Positions 1-5,209 of a stretch of DNA of 5,209 nt are shown one piece after another. This stretch comes from Burkholderiales bacterium. Lineage in GTDB: Bacteria; Pseudomonadota; Gammaproteobacteria; Burkholderiales; Burkholderiaceae. The DNA is taken from NCBI GenBank assembly GCA_903643055.1, contig CAHJWV010000342.1, positions 1-5,209 of the forward strand, given 5' to 3'. Both the position numbers and the translations under genes were made by a program. The notes below the pieces were generated by a model. It worked only from the letters and a program-made list of their open reading frames with translations. It had not been told where the DNA came from and made no database searches. Every line of letters begins with the position of its first letter. Positions within the stretch are counted from its first letter, which is position 1.

Positions 1-335
1 GCAGGTTTCGGAAGAAACAACTTCGTCTGGCGGCTTGAAGGGCTTGTTGTAACCGGCTCGAGACCGAAACAATTTTGTCGAAGGCGTCGCCGGAACCCCG
101 CGAACTGCCGACTGCGCGCACGAACGGAAGCGAAGCAGTCGCCCTCGAAGGCACAGGCCATGGCGCTTTTCGCATCGAATGCATTGCAGGTACCGCCAGG
201 CTTTAGGCGGCCAGCTCCAGGCTTGCCGATAAGCCTCGAAGGCGGCCGGCACTGCGCCCGCCCATCCCGATAAGACGCGGCCTGCGAGCAAGCCGTCAGG
301 CTTCAGGCCGATCGAGGGGTTCGCGTTCTTTCATC
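1..335 (-). repeat. Gene-free left end, probable dispersed intergenic repeat (partial)
   Basis: No recognisable gene lies here. On the minus strand the frame after the TGA at 333-331 stays open for 110 codons to the window edge. It has no ATG; the only GTG I found is at 252-250. The reading begins KNANPSIGLKPDGLLAG and later contains RCEKRHGLCLRGRLLRF and STKLFRSRAGY, rich in Arg, Cys and Trp and unlike a folded enzyme. The other two minus frames are also open over roughly 1-202, so openness alone is not evidence of coding. From memory, similar strings recur as short 'hypothetical' ORFs or tails in intergenic DNA of Burkholderiales, which points to a multicopy repeat; I cannot verify this. 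Two hairpins lie inside: 278-310, and a six-base AGGCTT/AAGCCT pair at 219-236. The left boundary is outside the window. Confidence 0.4.
278..310. repeat. Strong bulged hairpin inside the left-end repeat
   Basis: CGGCCTG (278-284) pairs with CAGGCCG (304-310), and AAGCC (290-294) pairs with GGCTT (299-303) around the loop GTCA (295-298). A five-base bulge, CGAGC, sits at 285-289. This gives a 12-bp stem with every pair Watson-Crick. Neither side is followed by a convincing T run, so I do not call it a terminator. It looks like the structured end of a repeat unit. Confidence 0.55.
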
Positions 336-381
336 TCTGTTGCGAATCAGCGCACCGACCGTGGCCAATTTCAAACAGGCA

Positions 382-417
382 GGCAGCCTTCTTCGGCACA
401 AGCGCCGGAAGGCCGCC
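382..417 (-). terminator. Probable terminator after the medium-chain reductase gene
   Basis: The hairpin starts eight bases past the stop codon of the reductase gene. CCTTC (387-391) pairs with GAAGG (408-412) and CGGC (394-397) with GCCG (404-407), with a two-base bulge and a six-base loop. The outer part adds G386-C413 and GGC/GCC (382-384 with 415-417) across one A-C mismatch. The downstream minus-strand tract is only modestly T-rich (TGTTTGAAATT after about six bases), so intrinsic termination is plausible but not classical. No gene on this strand follows within the window, which fits the end of a transcription unit. Confidence 0.45.
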
Positions 418-425
418 CAACACTC

Positions 426-1445
426 TCAGATCAACTTGACCAGTTGCTTACCAAAGTTGCGGCCGTTGAGCAGGCCGATGAAGGCTTCGGGAGCGGCTTC
501 GATGCCTTGCGCGATCGTCTCGCGGTACTTCAGCAAGCCATCACGCATGCGTTCGCCGAGTTCTTTCAGCGCTTCGGGCCAAACCTCGAGGTGCTCGATG
601 ATGATGAAGCCTTCGAGCTTCAGCCGCGACTGCACGATCAGCTGTGGCTGCGTCATCGGCGTGGCTTCGCCGTCGTAGCCGGAGATCATGCCGCACAGCG
701 CGATGCGGCCGAACGGGTTCATGCTGGCCATCGCCGCGTCGAGCACCATGCCGCCGACGTTCTCGAAATGGCCGTCCACGCCATCGGGCGCCACTTCTTT
801 CAGCGCCGCCTGCAGCGAGCGCTGGTCGGGGTGCACCTTGTAGTCGATGCAGGCATCGAAGCTCAGCTCATCGACGACGTAAGCACACTTGGCTGCACCG
901 CCGGCAATGCCGACCACGCGGCAGCCGCGCGCCTTGGCCAGCTGGCCGACCACGCTGCCCACCGCACCGCTGGCCGCGCTGACCAGCACCGTCTCGCCGG
1001 CCTTGGCCATGCACACCTTCACCAGGCCGTACCAGGCGGTGACGCCGGGCATGCCGACCGCGCCGAGATAAGCCGACAGCGGCACGCGGCTCGCATCGAC
1101 CTTGCGCAGCGCACCGTGCTGGTTGGCATCGAACACGCCGTACTCCTGCCAGCCGCCCGAGCCGACGACCTTGTCGCCGGGCTTGAAGGCCGCGTGGCGC
1201 GACTCGACCACCTCGCCGACGGTGCCGCCCACCATCACCTTGTCGAGCGGCTGCGGCGCCGCATAACTCTTGCTGTCGTTCATGCGCCAGCGCATGTAAG
1301 GGTCGAGAGACAGGTAATGGTGGCGCACCAGCACCTGGCCTTCCTGCAACAAGGGCAGCGGCACGGCCTGGAGCCGGAAGTTGTCGACGCTCGCTTCCAG
1401 CGGCGGCCGCGAAGCAAGAACGATCTGATGATTAAGCGTGCTCAT
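426..1445 (-). CDS. NADPH-dependent medium-chain reductase, CurA / prostaglandin-reductase type
   Basis: This 339-residue protein is a cytosolic, zinc-independent medium-chain dehydrogenase/reductase. The family reduces the C=C bond of alpha,beta-unsaturated ketones or aldehydes with NADPH (CurA, leukotriene B4 dehydrogenase/prostaglandin reductase). The N-terminal GroES-like part carries the hallmark LDPYMRWRM (47-55). The Rossmann part has AASGAVG (157-163) and then GIAGGAAK (179-186), where Lys186 is the expected contact to the NADP 2'-phosphate. ENVGG (228-232) is also typical, and the zinc-ligand pattern of alcohol dehydrogenases is absent. Length is normal for the family. The start is supported by AAGGA (1457-1453) seven bases before the ATG. 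It is last in the minus-strand series, 106 bp after the short-chain reductase. The family is secure; the natural substrate cannot be read from sequence, so I give no symbol. Confidence 0.93.
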   Translation of the reverse strand: MSTLNHQIVLASRPPLEASVDNFRLQAVPLPLLQEGQVLVRHHYLSLDPYMRWRMNDSKSYAAPQPLDKVMVGGTVGEVVESRHAAFKPGDKVVGSGGWQEYGVFDANQHGALRKVDASRVPLSAYLGAVGMPGVTAWYGLVKVCMAKAGETVLVSAASGAVGSVVGQLAKARGCRVVGIAGGAAKCAYVVDELSFDACIDYKVHPDQRSLQAALKEVAPDGVDGHFENVGGMVLDAAMASMNPFGRIALCGMISGYDGEATPMTQPQLIVQSRLKLEGFIIIEHLEVWPEALKELGERMRDGLLKYRETIAQGIEAAPEAFIGLLNGRNFGKQLVKLI

Positions 1446-1475
1446 GGAGAGATCCTTTTTTATTCAATGCGGGCA

Positions 1476-1529
1476 CGGCTTGCAACGCGTTGGCCAGCAA
1501 GCCGAGCTTGGCCCGTCCATGGGCCAGGC
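1476..1529. repeat. Two adjacent inverted repeats between the two reductase genes
   Basis: CGGCTTGC (1476-1483) and GCAAGCCG (1497-1504) form a perfect 8-bp stem around 13 bases. Immediately beside it TGGCCC (1509-1514) and GGGCCA (1521-1526) form a 6-bp stem, extended by GC/GC (1506-1507 with 1528-1529) across one mismatch. Neither is followed by a T run on the minus strand. They occupy much of the 106-bp gap, so they could partly terminate transcription, stabilise RNA ends or bind a regulator; which of these applies is not shown. Confidence 0.5.
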
Positions 1530-1551
1530 GGCGTTGTAGCCGCTTCCCGCA

Positions 1552-2343
1552 TCAGCCACCGTAAACGGCTGATACACCCCCATCGACAGCAAGGATCTGG
1601 CCGGTGATGTGCTTTCCGGCAGCGGATGCAAATAACAAGGCAGCACCTTTCAGGTCATCGTCGTCGCCAATGCGGCCGAGCGGCGCCTGCTTGGCCAGCG
1701 TGTCGGCCCCCACGCGCTGCAAGGTGCCCTGCGTCATCTTGCTCGGGAACATGCCGGGCGCCAGCGCATTCACCGTGATGCCATGGGCACCCCACTCGCC
1801 GGCCAGCGTACGCGTGAAGTTGACGACGGCGCCCTTGCTCGTGCCATAGGCGATGTACTTGATGTCCGGTGGTGAGCCGGCCAGCCCGGCGATCGAGGCC
1901 ACGTTGATGATGCGGCCCTGGCGGCGCGGGATCATGCTGGCGTTGCCCACCGCCTGGCTCATCAGGAAGATGCTGCGGATGTTCAGGTTCATCACCTTGT
2001 CCCACGCCTCGAGCGGGTGATCTTCGGCCGGCGAGCCCCAAGTCGCGCCGGCGTTGTTGACCAGGATGTCGATCTGGCCGAGGCGCTGCATCGCTTCAGT
2101 AACCACGCGTTTGATCTCGGCCGGCTGGCTGAGATCGGCCGCGATCGCCAGCGCATCGATGCCGCGCGACTTCAGGTGCGCCACGGCCTCGTCGAGGTCG
2201 CTGGCCTTGCGCGAGGTCAGCAGCAGCCGCGCGCCCGCTTCGCCAAGCGCTTCGGCGATCTGCAAGCCCAGGCCGCGCGAGCCGCCGGTCACGAGGGCGG
2301 TCTGGCCGCTCAAATCAAAAAGGGTCTGGATTGGTGTGCCCAT
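1552..2343 (-). CDS. SDR family oxidoreductase, RhlG-like 3-oxoacyl reductase type
   Basis: This is a 263-residue classical short-chain dehydrogenase/reductase, a cytosolic NAD(P)H enzyme. The cofactor motif TGGSRGLG is at 19-26, with Arg23 and Arg45 suggesting NADPH. Asp70 (AADLS) contacts adenine and NNAG is at 96-99. The catalytic tetrad is Asn121, Ser150, Tyr166 and Lys170 (YGTSK). The C-terminus has the usual GQILAVDGG. NNAGATWG (96-103) and APGMFPSKMT (195-204) resemble RhlG, an NADPH-dependent beta-ketoacyl reductase of Pseudomonas, more than generic FabG; this comparison is from memory. Ser150 to Tyr166 is 16 residues, slightly longer than in FabG (13), because of the PPDIKY stretch. 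The start is supported by AAGGAG (2354-2349) five bases before the ATG. It lies 57 bp after the peptidase, probably co-transcribed. The substrate is unknown; acyl or another keto compound is likely. Confidence 0.93.
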   Translation of the reverse strand: MGTPIQTLFDLSGQTALVTGGSRGLGLQIAEALGEAGARLLLTSRKASDLDEAVAHLKSRGIDALAIAADLSQPAEIKRVVTEAMQRLGQIDILVNNAGATWGSPAEDHPLEAWDKVMNLNIRSIFLMSQAVGNASMIPRRQGRIINVASIAGLAGSPPDIKYIAYGTSKGAVVNFTRTLAGEWGAHGITVNALAPGMFPSKMTQGTLQRVGADTLAKQAPLGRIGDDDDLKGAALLFASAAGKHITGQILAVDGGVSAVYGG

Positions 2344-2400
2344 CGGGGCTCCTTGAAGAAGGTTCAGTGGATCGGTGATGAATTGGCCAGCGCGGCTAAC

Positions 2401-4455
2401 TCAGCGCTTGATGGCCTTGAAAAAAGCCTGGCTGTTGCTGTCGCGCCCGAGGAAGCGGCGCATCATCTCGGCCGGCTCGACTTCGCCGCCGCGAGACAGC
2501 ACCTCGGCGCGGTAACGCCGGCCCACCTCGGCATTCAGCTTGTCGGCGCTGCCATCGGGCTGCGTGAACGCGGTGCGCAGGTCTTCGGCCAGCACCAGGC
2601 TCCACAGGTAGCTGTAGTAGCCCGCGGCATAGCCGCCGGCCACATGCGAAAAGGCCGCCGGGAAGATCGAGCCCGACACATGGCCGAGGGGCGTGGCGCC
2701 TTCCATGCGAGACCAGGTCGACATCGGCGACGGTGCATCCTTGCCGTAGAGCGCGAGGTCGTAGCTCGCGTAAAGATGCTGCCGCGCGAAGTAGATGCCC
2801 TTGGCAAAGTCACGCGCCTGCACCGCGCGGGCCAGCACCTCTTCCGGCACCGGCGGGCAGCTGGCGCAGACCTGCTGGAACAGTGCCAGCACCTTCGGGT
2901 CATAGACCCACTCTTCGAGCATCTGCGACGGCGCCTCGACGAAATCGAGCTTCACGTTGGTGCCGCCCTGGGTTGCATAACGCGTGGTCGACAGCAGCGA
3001 ATGCAGCGCATGGCCGAACTCATGCAGCAAGGTCTCGAGTTCGCGGATCGTCAGGCCGGCCCGGTTGAAGTTGACGACCAGCGCCGCCGCCGGTTGCCGC
3101 TTCGACAAGGTCGACACATTGCGAAAGCTCCAGACGGCCGCGTGGTTGTATTTGTCGGCGCGCGGATAAAGGTCCACAAAGAGCGTGCCGATCAACTGCT
3201 GGCTGGCGGCGTCGCGCACGACATAAGCCCGCGCATCGGCATGCCACAGGGTTTGCGGTTGGGCTTCGAAGTGCACACCGAACAACTGCTCGGCCAGCTT
3301 GAAAACGAACTGCAAGCTCGCCTCGGCCGGGAAATAGGGGCGGAACTGCTCTTCATCGAGCTGGAATTGCTGCTGTCGCGTACGCTCGACGTAATACGGC
3401 GCATCCCAGCGGCTCAACTTCGCGCTAGCGCGAGCCGCCTTCGGCTCGGCGGCCGAAGCTGCATCGACCTTGCCCTGCGCCAGCTTGGTTTGGGCCAAGG
3501 TCGCGATGTCATTCAGCTCGCGCTGTGCCACCGCGTCTTTCACGGTACCGAGAAACCTTTGCAGATCAGCCTCGCGCTTGGCCATGCGCCGGCGCAACAC
3601 GAAATCGGCATACGAGTTGAAGCCGAACAATCGCGCGTAGTCGTGCCGCAGCGTGGTCAGCCGCGCCAGTGTCTTCAGGTTGGCCGAGCCTCCCCGGCGC
3701 TGGTAAGCGCGCCAGATGCGCTCACGCGTGTCGGCATGCGTCGCATGGGTCATCACCGGCTCATAGGTGGGCGATTCCAGGCCGAGCAGGTAGCGGCCCT
3801 CGGCATCGCGCGGCGCGTCTTTCCATACCGATTCGGGCACACCTTCGAGCTGGTCGGCGGTGAAGGCAACACGGGTCTTGTCTTCACGAACGCGGCGGTC
3901 GAACTCCTGAATGCGCCGCGTGATCTCGGCCCGCAGGGTCTGCGCCTTCGCACGGCGCGAGGCGCTCAGGCCCACGCCAGAATCTTCGAAGCCATCGAGC
4001 TGGTCTTGCAGCAGGCGCTGGTCGATCTCGTCAGCGCCCTTGGCGCGCTTGAGCAGCGCATAGACCTTCGGGTTCTGCTGGAAGGCATTGCTGAAGCGCT
4101 GAAAGTCGAGATCGCAGGCATCGGCCGCATCGCGGATACCTTTGTCAGGATGAACGGCATTCAGGACTGCAATCGGGCCGAGCGTGTCTTCATAGCTGAG
4201 CGTCAGCGCATCGATGCGCGCCAGCAGTTCAGCGGCCGGCGCCGACTCCATCGATTGCAAGGCCTGCTCGATCTGCCGGGCCTCAGCGAGCTGCTTCTTG
4301 CAGGCGGCTTCGACTTGCGCCGCATTGGCGTAGCTCGGGAACACATAGCCTTCGCTCGGTGCCGCGGCCGGCGCTTCGGCCCACGAAGGCCCGCACAGCA
4401 AGGTGCCCGCCAAAGCGGCCCACATCAGGCCTTGGGTGCTTCGAATGAATGTCAT
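2401..4455 (-). CDS. Exported M3-family zinc metallopeptidase (oligopeptidase)
   Basis: This 684-residue protein belongs to the thimet oligopeptidase / oligopeptidase A / dipeptidyl carboxypeptidase family, which cleaves short peptides inside a deep channel. The zinc site is HEFGH (478-482) with Glu479 as the general base, and Glu507 in FVEAPSQ (505-511) is the third ligand, at the 29-residue spacing seen in thimet oligopeptidase. His604, Tyr609 and Tyr616, in the GGYAAGYYSYLW segment (607-618), match the substrate-binding and transition-state residues of the family. Residues 1-26 look like a Sec signal peptide: Arg5, a hydrophobic core at 10-20 and a probable cut after SWA (24-26). A periplasmic site is therefore likely, unlike cytosolic OpdA. 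Cys21 does not sit in a proper lipobox. Residues about 60-220 are the helical N-terminal region and about 225-680 the catalytic part. An Ala-rich linker lies at about 330-346, and Cys530/Cys533 form a CxxC. Its start overlaps the preceding small gene by ATGA. Confidence 0.95.
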   Translation of the reverse strand: MTFIRSTQGLMWAALAGTLLCGPSWAEAPAAAPSEGYVFPSYANAAQVEAACKKQLAEARQIEQALQSMESAPAAELLARIDALTLSYEDTLGPIAVLNAVHPDKGIRDAADACDLDFQRFSNAFQQNPKVYALLKRAKGADEIDQRLLQDQLDGFEDSGVGLSASRRAKAQTLRAEITRRIQEFDRRVREDKTRVAFTADQLEGVPESVWKDAPRDAEGRYLLGLESPTYEPVMTHATHADTRERIWRAYQRRGGSANLKTLARLTTLRHDYARLFGFNSYADFVLRRRMAKREADLQRFLGTVKDAVAQRELNDIATLAQTKLAQGKVDAASAAEPKAARASAKLSRWDAPYYVERTRQQQFQLDEEQFRPYFPAEASLQFVFKLAEQLFGVHFEAQPQTLWHADARAYVVRDAASQQLIGTLFVDLYPRADKYNHAAVWSFRNVSTLSKRQPAAALVVNFNRAGLTIRELETLLHEFGHALHSLLSTTRYATQGGTNVKLDFVEAPSQMLEEWVYDPKVLALFQQVCASCPPVPEEVLARAVQARDFAKGIYFARQHLYASYDLALYGKDAPSPMSTWSRMEGATPLGHVSGSIFPAAFSHVAGGYAAGYYSYLWSLVLAEDLRTAFTQPDGSADKLNAEVGRRYRAEVLSRGGEVEPAEMMRRFLGRDSNSQAFFKAIKR

Positions 4456-4643
4456 GACTTGTCCTTCATGCGTGAGCGCACATAGATCAAAACGATGCCG
4501 GCGGCGATGCCCACGATGCCGGTGACGAGCAAGCCGTGGCCAATGACCGGCTCGGCATCACGCACCGACAGGCCCAGCCCGAGCGCCACAAGGCCGCTAT
4601 AGATCAAGACCCACAGCCACGTATCTATCTTTGAAGTATTCAT
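4452..4643 (-). CDS. Small membrane protein with two transmembrane helices
   Basis: I do not recognise a named family for this 63-residue protein. Two hydrophobic segments are clear, about 9-27 (WLWVLIYSGLVALGLGLSV) and about 33-54, joined by a short acidic turn (RDAEP, 28-32). The tail RSRMKDKS is strongly basic, so by the positive-inside rule both ends should face the cytoplasm with the turn in the periplasm. A purine-rich stretch, GGAAAGC, lies a few bases before the ATG and is a passable ribosome site. The last four bases of the gene (ATGA, 4455-4452) contain the start of the peptidase gene, indicating translational coupling. It could assist, tether or regulate the exported peptidase, but this is inferred from position only. 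Glycine-rich helices and normal codon use suggest a real gene; no function is assigned. Confidence 0.8.
   Translation of the reverse strand: MNTSKIDTWLWVLIYSGLVALGLGLSVRDAEPVIGHGLLVTGIVGIAAGIVLIYVRSRMKDKS
4462..4467 (-). promoter_or_regulatory. Ribosome binding site of the peptidase, inside the upstream gene
   Basis: GAAGGA on the minus strand lies six bases before the peptidase ATG at 4455. It is made from the codons for Met-Lys-Asp near the end of the small membrane protein. Together with the ATGA overlap it fixes the peptidase start and implies that ribosomes finishing the small gene can restart on the peptidase. Confidence 0.75.
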
Positions 4644-4816
4644 ACCTGCTTTCCGAGTTCAAGATGCCCGAGGGAGGGTTCAAAGAGGGCGAACCTTAGC
4701 GCGGACGGCGGCTTTGATCCACTGCCTTCGCAACCGAACCAACCCGGTCATCGAATGCAGAGCCGCGGCACCGGCGCGGGCGGAAGCGACGATGGACCGC
4801 TCCGGCTTCTTCGCCC

Positions 4817-4849
4817 TCAACGCCGGCGGCGTCCAATTTCAACGCCGGC
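4817..4849. repeat. 11-bp direct repeat with 22-bp period, plus overlapping inverted repeat
   Basis: TCAACGCCGGC occurs exactly at 4817-4827 and 4839-4849, with starts 22 bp apart, about two turns of DNA. The same bases allow GCCGGCG (4822-4828) to pair with CGCCGGC (4843-4849) around a 14-base loop. The block begins six bases past the acyl-CoA dehydrogenase stop on the minus strand. The hairpin is not followed by a T run. It could be a weak terminator, an operator for the downstream small gene and peptidase, or chance in GC-rich DNA. Confidence 0.4.
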
Positions 4850-4854
4850 AGTGT

Positions 4855-5209
4855 TCAGAACCAGGCTTCGTCCATCAGGCGGCAGGTGTCGTCGCGCGTT
4901 TCAACCACCTTCAGCCAGGCCGGTACGCGCGGTAATTCATAGCGGAAGAAGTAGCGTGCCGCAGCGAGCTTGCCTTGCAGCAGATCGGCGCGCCCCCCGG
5001 TGGCCTCGGCCAGCAGAGCTTGCGCCTGCAGCGCAACGTCGAGCCACACCCACGCCAACACCACATGGCCGAAGCCTTGCAGATAAGGCGTGGCATTGGC
5101 CAGCGCTTCATCCGGTGCCGCCGTGGCCCAGGCCGCCCGGGTGGTGTGGCCCAAGAGCTTGAGCATGCCGGCCAGCGCATTCGCGGGCTCAGCCCAATCG
5201 CGCGTCGGC
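4855..5209 (-). CDS. Acyl-CoA dehydrogenase, C-terminal fragment (cut by window edge)
   Basis: The frame is open from the right edge to a TGA at 4857-4855 and gives about 118 residues, beginning PTRDWAEPANALAG. Internal methionines are not starts, because the reading continues upstream with coding character. The segment matches the extra C-terminal helical domain found after the catalytic core in larger (about 600-residue) acyl-CoA dehydrogenases, including the DmdC type. Typical features are the helix with GFGHVVLAWVWLDVALQAQALL, then GKLAAARYFFRYELPRVPAWL, and a final MDEAWF. The enzyme would be FAD-dependent and oxidise acyl-CoA thioesters in the cytoplasm. The FAD and catalytic regions lie outside the window, so substrate class cannot be judged. 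It is upstream of, and on the same strand as, all other genes here, but a 211-bp gap separates it from the next one, so it may be a separate transcription unit. Confidence 0.82.
   Translation of the reverse strand, partial: PTRDWAEPANALAGMLKLLGHTTRAAWATAAPDEALANATPYLQGFGHVVLAWVWLDVALQAQALLAEATGGRADLLQGKLAAARYFFRYELPRVPAWLKVVETRDDTCRLMDEAWF

Noticed and set aside
415..421. GCCCAAC resembling the RYYYAAC core of an integron attC site
   Set aside because: No matching GTTRRRY partner is present at a suitable distance, and there is no integrase or cassette layout.
444..1607. 387-codon plus-strand open frame across the medium-chain reductase gene
   Set aside because: It is the antisense shadow of a clear CurA-like gene; the His/Ala/Arg-rich product has no recognisable motif.
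2351..2362. CCTT/AAGG mini-hairpin overlapping the SDR ribosome site
   Set aside because: A four-base stem is too weak to argue for translational control.
2017..4485. 822-codon open frame on the plus strand, opposite the peptidase and part of the SDR gene
   Set aside because: It is fully antisense to two genes with intact catalytic motifs. Its product is Arg/Gln/His-rich with no domain, and long antisense frames are common in GC-rich genes with strong third-position bias.
4657..4683. GTTCAA repeated at 4657 and 4678 (21 bp apart) before the small membrane gene
   Set aside because: Six bases is too short to separate from chance in this window.
4693..4721. Possible promoter for the membrane-protein/peptidase pair (TAAGGT as -10, TGGATC as -35, 17-bp spacing)
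   Set aside because: The -35 matches only three of six consensus bases, and the -10 is approximate; too weak to list as a feature.
4714..5162. Plus-strand open frames over the acyl-CoA dehydrogenase end and the adjacent gap
   Set aside because: They overlap a recognisable coding C-terminus on the other strand and have proline/arginine-rich products and no ribosome site that I could see.

Overview
The window is GC-rich bacterial DNA. Its protein families and compact same-strand layout fit a betaproteobacterium of the order Burkholderiales (Rubrivivax/Leptothrix/Roseateles-like). That placement rests on family resemblance and base composition only; there is no rRNA or other marker here. Every convincing gene lies on the minus strand, so transcription runs from the right edge to the left.

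Layout in transcription order: (1) the C-terminal end of an acyl-CoA dehydrogenase enters from the right edge and stops at 4855. (2) A 211-bp gap follows, with an 11-bp direct repeat and an inverted repeat but no clear T-rich terminator. (3) A 63-residue protein with two membrane segments (4643-4452) overlaps by an ATGA junction with (4) a 684-residue, apparently exported M3-family zinc metallopeptidase (4455-2401). (5) After 57 bp comes a 263-residue short-chain dehydrogenase/reductase with RhlG-like motifs (2343-1552). (6) After 106 bp holding two inverted repeats comes a 339-residue zinc-free medium-chain reductase of the CurA/prostaglandin-reductase type (1445-426). A bulged hairpin directly after its stop is a plausible end of the transcription unit. 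(7) The last stretch, about 335 bp to the left edge, has no recognisable gene. It holds a strong hairpin and a minus-strand frame free of stops that runs off the edge, and it looks like a dispersed intergenic repeat.

The two reductases and the acyl-CoA dehydrogenase all suit oxidation or reduction of acyl or enone compounds, so a lipid or carbonyl metabolism theme is reasonable. The peptidase and small membrane protein form a tightly coupled pair inside it with no obvious metabolic link. No regulator, mobile-element enzyme, tRNA or CRISPR is visible. This is mostly an ordinary metabolic region. The items most worth a second look are the repeat-like left end and the coupled membrane-protein/peptidase pair.
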